In this document: positions 14,941-21,209 of the stretch, one piece after another
Layout of the letters: each line of letters begins with the position of its first letter
Numbering within the stretch: the first letter of the stretch is position 1
NCBI GenBank assembly: GCA_023451115.1
Contig: JAEXFV010000028.1
Coordinates: 1 to 21,257 of the forward strand
Source: Bacillota bacterium
GTDB lineage: Bacteria > Bacillota > Clostridia > Christensenellales > CAG-138
DNA: 21,257 nucleotides
Direction: 5' to 3'
The notes under the pieces: generated by a model
The model's database searches: none
Seen by the model: only the letters and a program-made list of their open reading frames with translations
Told to the model about the DNA's origin: nothing
Position numbers and translations under genes: made by a program

Positions 14941-15450
14941 ATTAGCAATCAGGATCTGATGATCAATGAGGAAATTCGCGACCGTGAGGTGCGCCTGATC
15001 GATGAAAACGGTGACCAGTTAGGCGTTGTCACTAACCAGGTTGCCCAATCTCTAGCGGAAGAGCGGGGATTGGATCTGGTTAAAATAGCGCCGCAGGCTA
15101 CCCCACCGGTGTGCAAACTCATGGATTACGGCAAATACCGTTTTGAGTTGAGCAAGCGCGAAAAGGAACAGCGCAAAAACCAGAAGACCATTGACATTAA
15201 GGAAGTGCGCCTCTCTGCGACCATCGACCAGCATGACCTGGAGGTTAAAGCAAAGAATTGCATCAAGTTCCTCACTGGTGGTGATAAGGTAAAGGTTTCT
15301 ATTCGCTTCCGTGGCAGGCAAGCCACCCATGGTGAGATTGGCCTGCAAGTGATGGATGACTTCTTTGCATTAGTCAAAGAGGCCGGTGTTATCGACCGCC
15401 CTGCCAAACAGGAAGGACGCAATATGTTTATGGTACTTAGCCCTCGCTGA
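14941..15450 (+). CDS. infC: Translation initiation factor IF-3, ATT start codon
   Basis: A 169-aa factor that binds the 30S subunit, keeps it from joining 50S, and checks start-codon pairing. The N-domain begins SNQDLMINEEIRDREVRLID, followed by the KREKEQRKNQK linker and the C-domain (VRLSATIDQHDLEVKAKN, SIRFRGRQ, EGRNMFMVLSP). The start is set at ATT (14941): GGAGGTG lies 7 nt upstream, an in-frame stop at 14920 leaves no ATG, GTG or TTG between, and the first in-frame ATG (14959) has no good ribosome binding site. An AUU start is the classic infC autoregulation device, because IF3 rejects it when abundant. It heads the infC-rpmI-rplT operon. Confidence 0.96.
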   Translation: MSNQDLMINEEIRDREVRLIDENGDQLGVVTNQVAQSLAEERGLDLVKIAPQATPPVCKLMDYGKYRFELSKREKEQRKNQKTIDIKEVRLSATIDQHDLEVKAKNCIKFLTGGDKVKVSIRFRGRQATHGEIGLQVMDDFFALVKEAGVIDRPAKQEGRNMFMVLSPR

Positions 15451-15496
15451 GGATAAGTCCCGAATTTTACCAATATTTGTGTAGGAGGATACCCCA

Positions 15497-15694
15497 ATGC
15501 CAAAGATCAAAACCCATAGGGGTGCGGCAAAACGCTTCAGCCTGACCAAGTCCGGCAAGATTAAGCGCGGCAAAGCGTATAAAAGCCACATTCTGACCAA
15601 GAAATCCACCAAGCGTCTGCGCGGCCTGCGCCAAACCGGCTATATTGCCGAATGTGAGGCAAAGAAAGTGCGCGAACTCATCCCGTATAAGTAA
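15497..15694 (+). CDS. rpmI: 50S ribosomal protein L35
   Basis: A 65-aa, very basic ribosomal protein of the large subunit. MPKIKTHRGAAKRF and the C-terminal KKVRELIPYK are the family ends; the length is standard. The start is ATG at 15497 with AGGAGG 8-9 nt upstream. It lies 46 nt after infC and 13 nt before rplT, in the conserved IF3 operon order. Confidence 0.98.
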   Translation: MPKIKTHRGAAKRFSLTKSGKIKRGKAYKSHILTKKSTKRLRGLRQTGYIAECEAKKVRELIPYK

Positions 15695-15707
15695 GGAGGA
15701 TTAGAAA

Positions 15708-16064
15708 ATGGCCAGGATTAAAAGGGCAGTCAATGCCGTGAAAAAGCGTCGCAAGGTCATGAAGCTCGCCAAGGGCTACTATGGCGCGAAGAGCAAACAA
15801 TATCGCAGCGCATCCCAACAGGTGATGAAGTCCCTGTCTTACGCCTATGTCGGCCGTAAGCTGAAAAAGCGCGAATACCGCAGACTATGGATCGCCCGTA
15901 TCAATGCTGGCGCTCGTATCTGTGGCACTACCTACAGCCGTATGATCAATGGCTTGAAGCTGGCTGGCGTTGACATCAACCGTAAGGTGCTTGCAGATCT
16001 CGCCGTGACGGATATGGCCGCTTTCCAGGAGTTGGCGGAGCTCGCAAAGAGCGCTCGCGCATAA
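15708..16064 (+). CDS. rplT: 50S ribosomal protein L20
   Basis: A 118-aa large-subunit assembly protein that binds 23S rRNA. MARIKRAVNA, the long basic N-terminal helix and the LWIARINAGAR globular-domain motif are all typical, and the length is standard. In Firmicutes L20 represses its own operon through the infC leader; here a terminator-bearing leader is present upstream, consistent with that. The start is ATG at 15708 with AAGGAGG. It is last in the operon and is followed by a clear terminator. Confidence 0.98.
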   Translation: MARIKRAVNAVKKRRKVMKLAKGYYGAKSKQYRSASQQVMKSLSYAYVGRKLKKREYRRLWIARINAGARICGTTYSRMINGLKLAGVDINRKVLADLAVTDMAAFQELAELAKSARA

Positions 16065-16107
16065 ATCAACTTCCAACGATCTAAAAGATCTTATGGATAA
16101 GCTTTCC

Positions 16108-16140
16108 GGGCAACAGCAATATGTGCTGTTGCCCAGTTTT
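16108..16140 (+). terminator. Terminator of the infC-rpmI-rplT operon
   Basis: A perfect 11-bp stem GGGCAACAGCA (16108-16118) / TGCTGTTGCCC (16124-16134) is followed by AGTTTTATTT, 44 nt past the rplT stop. Confidence 0.9.
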
Positions 16141-16239
16141 ATTTCTGCCATCTTTTCATGATAAATATAAAATTGGTTTGTACTTTCCTTTTTTTTGCTC
16201 ATCTATTATAATAACTTCATGAGTCCAAAGGAGGTCACT

Positions 16240-17010
16240 ATGGAAATTACCAGCCGAAGCAATGAGGCAGTCAAGCGGGCGAAAGCCTTATCCACCCGCA
16301 AGGGGCGGCAAGAGCAGGGGCTTCATCTCGTGGAGGGAGCCAAATTGTTACGTGAAGCGGTAATTTCCGGTATGATCCTGAAGGAAGGGTTCATCGAACA
16401 GGGGCACGAGCTTTATGAGGCAGTTCTTGTTGGGAGTGGCGCCACAGTACACCACGTACCGCATCATGTGATGGAAGCGATCTGTGATACCAAATCGCCC
16501 CAATGGGTTTGCGCTACTGTGCAAACACCCTCCAATGCCCTGCCAGCCAGTTTTCCTTCCGGCATGATTGTCGCACTGGATAATCTGCAGGATCCTGGCA
16601 ACCTTGGCACCATTTTGCGTACAGCGGATGCCATGGGGGCTGCAGGAATTCTTCTTTCTCCCGGATGCACGGATCCTTATTCCCCCAAATGCATCCGCTC
16701 TGCAATGGGCTCAACGTATCACCTGCCGGTTTGGCAGACAAAAGATTTGAATGACGCGCTGCAACAGCTCAAAAATGACGGGTATACTTGCATTTGTGGG
16801 CATTTGCAGGGGCAGGAAGCGTTGCCGCATCCTACCGACAGATGTGTGATCGTCATCGGCAACGAAGGCAATGGCGTAGCAGAGGACACCGCTAGGCTAT
16901 GTGCCTTGGTTCGTTTGCCTATGTATGGGCAGGCGGAATCCCTCAATGCATCAGTTGCTGCCGGCATCCTGATGTATGAGGTGGCGAAGGCCATGCACCA
17001 AACCAAATAA
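16240..17010 (+). CDS. TrmH/SpoU-family RNA 2'-O-methyltransferase
   Basis: A 256-aa SPOUT methyltransferase that uses S-adenosylmethionine to methylate a ribose in rRNA or tRNA. The substrate-binding N-domain covers about 1-95. The trefoil-knot catalytic domain has the three motifs: ALDNLQDPGNLGTILRTADA (112-131, with the catalytic Arg in ILRTAD), IGNEGNGV (206-213), and LPMYGQAESLNASVAAGI (226-243). The start is ATG at 16240 because AAAGGAGG lies 6 nt upstream; a longer frame from 16195 passes through the promoter region. A TATAAT at 16207-16212 is a possible -10 without a good -35. Position next to the ribosomal operon suits an rRNA target, as in YsgA-like proteins, but the exact site is unknown. 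Confidence 0.92.
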   Translation: MEITSRSNEAVKRAKALSTRKGRQEQGLHLVEGAKLLREAVISGMILKEGFIEQGHELYEAVLVGSGATVHHVPHHVMEAICDTKSPQWVCATVQTPSNALPASFPSGMIVALDNLQDPGNLGTILRTADAMGAAGILLSPGCTDPYSPKCIRSAMGSTYHLPVWQTKDLNDALQQLKNDGYTCICGHLQGQEALPHPTDRCVIVIGNEGNGVAEDTARLCALVRLPMYGQAESLNASVAAGILMYEVAKAMHQTK

Positions 17011-17018
17011 TTTGGTGC
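16995..17018 (+). other. Hairpin over the methyltransferase stop codon
   Basis: GCACCAAA (16995-17002) pairs perfectly with TTTGGTGC (17011-17018); the TAA stop lies in the loop. With no U-tract it is at most a weak terminator before the EIIC-like gene. Confidence 0.4.
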
Positions 17019-17053
17019 GGCGATCAGACGAATGTTAGGAGGATTTTTCATCA

Positions 17054-18085
17054 ATGGCACAACAACAAAATAAGACGGAAGGTTGGCTAAAGGCAGCTTT
17101 CCGCCGCTATTTCATCGATGCTATGAGCGCCATGGCATTGGGTTTGTTTTCTTCGCTGATTATTGGGCTGATTTTGTCCCAACTCTCTTCCCTATCCTTT
17201 TTAGCCTGGTTAAAACCATTTGCGGATATGGTTGCAGCTAGCTCTCCTGTTGTGGGATCTGCCATTGGCGTGGCAATTGCTTATGGGCTGAAAACCAAAC
17301 CTTTGGTTATTTTTTCTTCCGCCGTCACAGGGGCAATTGGGTATAGCTTAGGTGGCCCTGTAGGCGCATATCTAGCGGCTGTAGTAGGCGCCGAAATCGG
17401 CAACCTAATCGCTGGCAAAACCCCCGTAGATATTGTGCTGGTTCCCATTGTCACCATCAGTGTTGGCGGTTTAATTGGCACGTTTGTAGGACCTGGCATT
17501 AATGCTGTTATGACCGGGTTGGGAGATTTTATTAACACCGCTACCATGATGCATCCCATCCCCATGGGCATCGTAATCAGCACTGTAATGGGACTGGCAT
17601 TAACCGCTCCTATCAGTTCGGCGGCAATCAGCATCTCCTTGGGGTTAAATGGAATTGCCGCTGGTGCCGCTTGCGTTGGATGTGCTACCCAAATGATCGG
17701 CTTTGCGGTGGCCTCCTACCGGGAAAATAAACTGGGCGGCCTGATCAGCCAGGGGATAGGCACTTCCATGCTCCAGTTTGGCAACATTATGCACAGACCT
17801 GTCATTTGGCTCCCCCCCACCATTGCCTCTGCTATTTTAGGGCCTATCTCTACCGCAGTATTTGGCATGACCAATAATGCAATGGGAGCAGGCATGGGCA
17901 CCAGCGGCCTTGTTGGCCAATTTGGCGCTTGGGCAACAATGAGCGGTGCCGCTCCCGCTTGGCAAGTGGTTGGGCTGATTGTTTTAATGCATTTTGTATT
18001 GCCGGCTATATTGACCTTGTTGATTTCAGAATTTTTCCGCAAAAAAGGCTGGATTCGGTTTGGGGATATGCAGTTAGCGCTATAA
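17054..18085 (+). CDS. PTS_EIIC_2-family membrane protein
   Basis: A 343-aa integral membrane protein with about ten hydrophobic segments, beginning at residue 23 after a short polar N-terminus (MAQQQNKTEGWLKAAFRRYF). Gly-rich transmembrane stretches such as GAIGYSLGGPVGAYLAAVVG and the NNAMGAGMGTSGLVGQFG loop fit the PF13303-type EIIC family (recognised from memory). This family usually occurs as a lone membrane subunit without EIIA or EIIB; neither is in the window, so sugar phosphorylation should not be assumed. Transport of a small solute or a regulatory role are both open. The start is ATG at 17054 with AGGAGG 11 nt upstream. It follows the methyltransferase by 43 nt, perhaps as an operon. 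Confidence 0.8.
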   Translation: MAQQQNKTEGWLKAAFRRYFIDAMSAMALGLFSSLIIGLILSQLSSLSFLAWLKPFADMVAASSPVVGSAIGVAIAYGLKTKPLVIFSSAVTGAIGYSLGGPVGAYLAAVVGAEIGNLIAGKTPVDIVLVPIVTISVGGLIGTFVGPGINAVMTGLGDFINTATMMHPIPMGIVISTVMGLALTAPISSAAISISLGLNGIAAGAACVGCATQMIGFAVASYRENKLGGLISQGIGTSMLQFGNIMHRPVIWLPPTIASAILGPISTAVFGMTNNAMGAGMGTSGLVGQFGAWATMSGAAPAWQVVGLIVLMHFVLPAILTLLISEFFRKKGWIRFGDMQLAL

Positions 18086-18132
18086 CGGAACACCTCTATC
18101 CTATCTAAATTAAATTTATACTATATATAAAA

Positions 18133-18161
18133 AACCCCTCCCAGCTTAGCCAGGAGGGGTT
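18133..18161 (-). terminator. Terminator after yajC (also convergent with the EIIC-like gene)
   Basis: AACCCCTCC (18133-18141) pairs with GGAGGGGTT (18153-18161). The minus strand continues TTTTTATATATAG, an excellent U-tract 30 nt past the yajC stop; the plus-strand side is weaker. Confidence 0.85.
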
Positions 18162-18190
18162 GTGATCAAATTAATCAATGGGTAAAGGTT

Positions 18191-18511
18191 TTACTGAACG
18201 TCCTTAACCTCTTCGGTCATGGTATTTTCAGCCGCCACATCTTCTACCGTGGCAATCGCGCCCCGGGCAAATACCAAGCGAACCTTGTCCGGCCCCACAA
18301 TCAAGGTGATTACATCGTCCTTAACCGATCCAATGGTCCCATAAATACCGCCAATGGTACGTACACGGTCACCAGGCTTTAAAGCAGCCAGCATGTTCTT
18401 GACTTTCTTGTCCCGCTTGCGCTGAGGGATAATCATGATCGCAAACATGGCGACCATTAAAAGAATCAATAAACCAGGGCCTTGGATAAAAGACGCTACA
18501 CTTTCACTCAT
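18191..18511 (-). CDS. yajC: Preprotein translocase subunit YajC
   Basis: A 106-aa accessory protein of the SecDF-YajC complex, which assists protein export through SecYEG. One N-terminal transmembrane helix (about 12-29, GPGLLILLMVAMFAIMIIP) is followed by the hallmark PQRKRDKKVKNML and a small beta domain with LKPGDRVRTIGGIYGTI; the C-terminus is acidic. The start is ATG at 18511, with GGAAGG about 9 nt upstream. No secD or secF is in the window. It appears monocistronic, with its own terminator and a possible promoter (TTGACG-N15-TATAAA). Confidence 0.95.
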   Translation of the reverse strand: MSESVASFIQGPGLLILLMVAMFAIMIIPQRKRDKKVKNMLAALKPGDRVRTIGGIYGTIGSVKDDVITLIVGPDKVRLVFARGAIATVEDVAAENTMTEEVKDVQ

Positions 18512-18550
18512 CCGAGAATACCTTCCTTTTCAATGTCGTTGCTCTTTTAG

Positions 18551-18577
18551 TTTATAGTAATTCTATGCAAGCGTCAA
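18551..18577 (-). promoter_or_regulatory. Possible promoter of yajC
   Basis: On the minus strand: TTGACG (18577-18572), a short 15-nt spacer, TATAAA (18556-18551). Both hexamers are good but the spacing is below the usual 16-18. Confidence 0.4.
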
Positions 18578-18629
18578 GCTGTTTCCCAGCCTTCTGCTCT
18601 CTACAATGTGAACACTTTGCAACATCAAG

Positions 18630-19523
18630 CTAACTCTTTGGTTTTGCCGTATACTTTTCAATCATACGCACGGGATGATAGGAAAGTTTTGCTTTTCTCA
18701 TGCCTTCAATTCCCATATCCTCTTCTCGGTTAATCAATTCCAACCCGCTCCAGGTATTTTCAACAAACTGCTGGTTGATCATTGCATATAGCCCAGGCAC
18801 ATTTGCATCTGCCTTTTCAATATGAATCAACGCCATGTTTTCACGAATTTGCTCTCCAATGGTAAAAGCAGTAAGCTTATCCTCCACATAAATAGCGCCG
18901 CCTTTTACCCCTAACGCCTCCATATTAGGCAACAAGAATTTAATTGCCTGTAATTCCCCTAAAATTCCCGGTTCAAACACGTCTTTTTCCTGCAACCAAT
19001 TCAAATAAACCGACATACAATCCTCTATCATATCCGGTTGCAGTGGACGATAGGCATAACGATAGTTATTTTTAAATTGGTTGATATGATTGCGTTTGCT
19101 GTGCAGCTTTTTTCCACGCAGCGTAATAAGATCTTCTGCTCGATATACGTAATCAAAAGTATTCCTATCCTGCATCATAACAAAATCAGGCGCATATTTT
19201 TCAAACAACTTTACAAAAATGCCGCTAATCGAGCGGAACATTGGCGTAGCGCCTTCCCCACGCAGATGATCACTTGCAGCCGAAATAGCCTTGCCATAAT
19301 CCATAGAAACATCTTTCGGCACCGGTGGAAAGAAAAAAGGAGGATGGGAGCCAAACTGTAATCGCACATAAAGGACGTCATCCTGAACCGCCCATTGCAT
19401 CTTCCCATCTTGTCCCCAAATAATCATGTTGGTAAATGTTAACTCAGAGCATTCTAGCTTTAACGGCTTAACAAATGCATCAATTGTCGGTTTGTCCTGA
19501 ATTTGAAACGTGTGAAATTCCAT
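18630..19523 (-). CDS. DUF2156 (phosphatidylglycerol lysyltransferase-like, GNAT-fold) protein
   Basis: A 297-aa soluble protein resembling the C-terminal catalytic domain of MprF-type aminoacyl-phospholipid synthases (PF09924). Two GNAT-like halves are suggested; the typical RGKKLHSKRNHINQFKN segment (about 136-152) is present, with the second-half strands GGAIYVEDKLTAFTIGE and MALIHIEKAD followed by the INREEDMGIEGMRKAKLSYHP ending seen in this family (split here as INREEDMGIEG and MRKAKLSYHP). There is no membrane domain, unlike full MprF. In Firmicutes these stand-alone proteins have no firm function; a tRNA-dependent aminoacyl transfer is only a guess. The start is ATG at 19523 after GGGAAGGG. 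It has its own promoter at 19593-19620; no clear terminator follows. Confidence 0.85.
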   Translation of the reverse strand: MEFHTFQIQDKPTIDAFVKPLKLECSELTFTNMIIWGQDGKMQWAVQDDVLYVRLQFGSHPPFFFPPVPKDVSMDYGKAISAASDHLRGEGATPMFRSISGIFVKLFEKYAPDFVMMQDRNTFDYVYRAEDLITLRGKKLHSKRNHINQFKNNYRYAYRPLQPDMIEDCMSVYLNWLQEKDVFEPGILGELQAIKFLLPNMEALGVKGGAIYVEDKLTAFTIGEQIRENMALIHIEKADANVPGLYAMINQQFVENTWSGLELINREEDMGIEGMRKAKLSYHPVRMIEKYTAKPKS

Positions 19524-19557
19524 CTATTCCCTTCCCCACCGTTCGTGTTGATTTCTC

Positions 19558-19575
19558 TGCAGCGCCTTTGCTGCA
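19558..19575 (-). other. Small hairpin in the DUF2156 leader
   Basis: TGCAGC pairs perfectly with GCTGCA across a 6-nt loop, between the predicted start of transcription and the ribosome binding site. Confidence 0.35.
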
Positions 19576-19592
19576 ATAACTAGTCCATTCTT

Positions 19593-19620
19593 ATTGTACC
19601 CTCTTTTTCCCAAATCGCAA
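19593..19620 (-). promoter_or_regulatory. Promoter of the DUF2156 gene
   Basis: On the minus strand: TTGCGA (19620-19615), a 16-nt spacer, TACAAT (19598-19593). The predicted leader of about 60 nt contains the TGCAGC hairpin. Confidence 0.55.
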
Positions 19621-19682
19621 CAAATAACCTAATTTTTCTGCTTCCATATAGAAAAATCAACCCATAATCCGGTCACCGAATA

Positions 19683-19717
19683 TCCTGCTATTGCATACCA
19701 TGCCAATAGCGACAGGA
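19683..19717 (+). other. Structured element upstream of the substrate-binding lipoprotein gene
   Basis: A nested hairpin: TCCTG/CAGGA outside, then CTATTG/CAATAG, then CAT/ATG around an ACC loop, with one bulged C and a CGA internal bulge. A CATAAT at 19663-19668 could be a -10, which would place this hairpin at the mRNA 5' end. It does not match any riboswitch consensus I know (TPP, guanidine-I and SAM were considered). Confidence 0.5.
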
Positions 19718-19761
19718 AATCACCTTAAAATTTTCCCACAAATAAAATGGAGGTTATCAGC

Positions 19762-20757
19762 ATGAAAAAAGCCTTATCCCTGGTTCTAACAGTGCTGCTG
19801 CTATGCGCAACATTTTTAGGATGTCAATCTCAAGAAGAAAGTTTACGTCAGGTAGAGCTTAATGAAGTAACCCGCTCGGTCTTTTATGCACCGCAGTATG
19901 TAGCGGTAACTTTAGGCTTTTTTGAAGAAGAAGGGTTAGAAGTTTCCATTACAAATGGCGGAGGGTCCGACAAAACCATGACTGCTCTCCTATCAGGTGA
20001 AGCGGATATTGGCCTTATGGGGCCTGAAACCGGTGTATATGTTGTCAATGAGGGGAAAGAAGATCATCCGGTTGTAATTGGCCAGCTTACCAAACGGGAT
20101 GGTTCCTTTCTCATCAGCAGGATGGAAGAACCGGATTTTCAGTGGGAAAGTTTGAAAGGTAAAACCATTATCGGCGGACGCAAAGGCGGCATGCCTTTTA
20201 TGACGCTGCTGTATGTACTCCAAAAACACGGACTGACCCCAGGGGTAGATGTAGAAGTTTTAGATGGTGTACAGTTCAATTTAATTGGCGGCGCATTTGA
20301 AGGCGGCATGGGAGATTATGTTTCTTTATTTGAACCAACTGCCTCTATGTATGAATTAGAAGGAAAAGGCTATATTGTAGCAAATGTAGGCGAAGCATCC
20401 GGGGAAATTCCCTACACCACCTATATGGTAAGCCAGAATACCTTGAAAAATGATCCTGAGTTCGTTGAACATTTTCTCCGGGCTATATATAAAGCGCAAC
20501 AATGGATTCAAACTGCCTCTGATGAAGAAGTAGCGGATGCCATGCTCCCCTTCTTCCCCGATACAGACGTTTCGTTGTTGGCTACCGTAGTCTATAACTA
20601 TCGGACTACAGACTCTTGGACCAAAATGCCTATTATGGAAGAAGAGGCCTATCAGCGCTTACTGGACGTAATGGAAAATGCAGGAGAGCTAACTGCCCGC
20701 CCGGAATTTAGCGACCTAATCGACAACACTATTGCTCAAAAAGTAGTAGGTCAATAA
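19762..20757 (+). CDS. ABC-transporter substrate-binding lipoprotein (NMT1/THI5-like)
   Basis: A 331-aa extracellular lipoprotein that captures a small solute for import. The signal peptide MKKALSLVLTVLLLCATFLGC ends in an L-G-C lipobox (Cys21 lipidated). The mature protein follows the NMT1/SsuA/TauA pattern: FYAPQYVAVTLGFFEEEGLEV, TALLSGEADIGLMGPE, WESLKGKTIIGGRKGG and DPEFVEHFLRAIYKAQQWI. The family binds sulfonates, taurine, nitrate, pyrimidine or thiamine precursors, and the ligand cannot be read here. No permease or ATPase gene is adjacent: the next gene is on the other strand only 8 nt away. So it is an orphan binding protein or is paired elsewhere. The start is ATG at 19762 with GGAGG 8 nt upstream; an ATG at 19747 lacks this. 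Confidence 0.9.
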   Translation: MKKALSLVLTVLLLCATFLGCQSQEESLRQVELNEVTRSVFYAPQYVAVTLGFFEEEGLEVSITNGGGSDKTMTALLSGEADIGLMGPETGVYVVNEGKEDHPVVIGQLTKRDGSFLISRMEEPDFQWESLKGKTIIGGRKGGMPFMTLLYVLQKHGLTPGVDVEVLDGVQFNLIGGAFEGGMGDYVSLFEPTASMYELEGKGYIVANVGEASGEIPYTTYMVSQNTLKNDPEFVEHFLRAIYKAQQWIQTASDEEVADAMLPFFPDTDVSLLATVVYNYRTTDSWTKMPIMEEEAYQRLLDVMENAGELTARPEFSDLIDNTIAQKVVGQ

Positions 20758-20765
20758 CGCTCTGC

Positions 20766-20939
20766 TTAGGCTGCAGCCTGATCCTCACGCAGATCATAAA
20801 TAAAAAGTGCTTTTCTATGCTTCTGGGCATGCTTGGCTTTTTCCAAGCGTGCTCTTCTTTTTACCTGCTGCACACTTTGTCCTAATAAAATACCAACCAA
20901 AACTCCAGGTACTGTAAAACATAAAATTAATCCGCCCAT
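20766..20939 (-). CDS. Small single-pass membrane protein, function unknown
   Basis: A 57-aa protein with an N-terminal hydrophobic helix (GLILCFTVPGVLVGILLGQS, about 3-22) and then a very basic, probably helical segment (VKRRARLEKAKHAQKHRK) ending in LREDQAAA. This suggests a one-helix protein with a cytosolic basic tail. The start is ATG at 20939 because GGAGG lies 5 nt upstream; longer in-frame starts at 20951 and 20996 have no good site. No family is recognised. It lies divergent from an Xre-type regulator, in a region carrying repeated operator-like motifs, so it may be that regulator's target. It ends 8 nt from the convergent lipoprotein gene with no terminator visible. Confidence 0.6.
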   Translation of the reverse strand: MGGLILCFTVPGVLVGILLGQSVQQVKRRARLEKAKHAQKHRKALFIYDLREDQAAA

Positions 20940-20956
20940 ATTATCCTCCATCAATA

Positions 20957-20973
20957 GTATCTGTTTTGGAAAC
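20957..20973 (-). repeat. 17-bp operator-like motif, copy C
   Basis: The minus strand reads GTTTCCAAAACAGATAC, 14 of 17 identical to copy A. A TTGACC (20984-20979) precedes it, but a promoter here would start transcription inside the ribosome binding site at 20945-20949, so only the motif is claimed. Confidence 0.35.
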
Positions 20974-20989
20974 ACTTTGGTCAAAATAA

Positions 20990-21037
20990 AAAGCATTAAA
21001 AGCGTGAGTTTCCCTCACCATACTATTTAAATGCTTT
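20990..21037 (-). terminator. Inverted repeat, possible attenuator or small-RNA terminator
   Basis: An outer stem AAAGCATT (20990-20997) / AATGCTTT (21030-21037) encloses an inner GTGAG-TTTCC-CTCAC hairpin (21004-21018). The minus strand continues TTATTTT. It lies between the minus promoter at 21087-21115 and the small membrane gene. The outer stem is A/T-rich with a large internal loop, so its stability is uncertain. Confidence 0.35.
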
Positions 21038-21086
21038 ATTTGTCTCGCCCAATGGTTATTAACCCCTTTGTTTTTGTTGTATTTTT

Positions 21087-21115
21087 ATTATAGTATCCTT
21101 TTAGGAAACTGTCAA
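21087..21115 (-). promoter_or_regulatory. Consensus sigma-A promoter reading left, with operator-like spacer
   Basis: On the minus strand: TTGACA (21115-21110), a 17-nt spacer, TATAAT (21092-21087), a perfect consensus. The spacer is exactly motif copy A. The transcript would run toward the small membrane protein gene through a leader of about 140 nt. Confidence 0.8.
21093..21109 (-). repeat. 17-bp operator-like motif, copy A
   Basis: The minus strand reads GTTTCCTAAAAGGATAC, an imperfect dyad (GTTTCC-N5-GGATAC, 5 of 6 pairs). It fills the whole -35/-10 spacer of the leftward promoter. Confidence 0.5.
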
Positions 21116-21147
21116 GGCAAACCATTGAAAATTTTTTAAAATATCCC

Positions 21148-21177
21148 TTGTCAAAATGTTTCTTTTTAGGATACAAT
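21148..21177 (+). promoter_or_regulatory. Promoter of the Xre-family gene
   Basis: TTGTCA (21148-21153), an 18-nt spacer, TACAAT (21172-21177), with an A/T-rich UP-like tract upstream (21127-21146). Motif copy B lies in the spacer and reaches the -10. Confidence 0.65.
21158..21174 (+). repeat. 17-bp operator-like motif, copy B
   Basis: GTTTCTTTTTAGGATAC is 13 of 17 identical to copy A and faces the opposite way, overlapping the -10 of the Xre promoter. Confidence 0.5.
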
Positions 21178-21209
21178 AGAGTTAACCAAATATGGCGGAG
21201 GCAAGAGAA

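Noticed and set aside
19621..19761. Known riboswitch upstream of the lipoprotein
   Set aside because: The hairpin lacks the conserved bases of TPP, SAM or guanidine-I aptamers as I know them; kept only as an unnamed structure.
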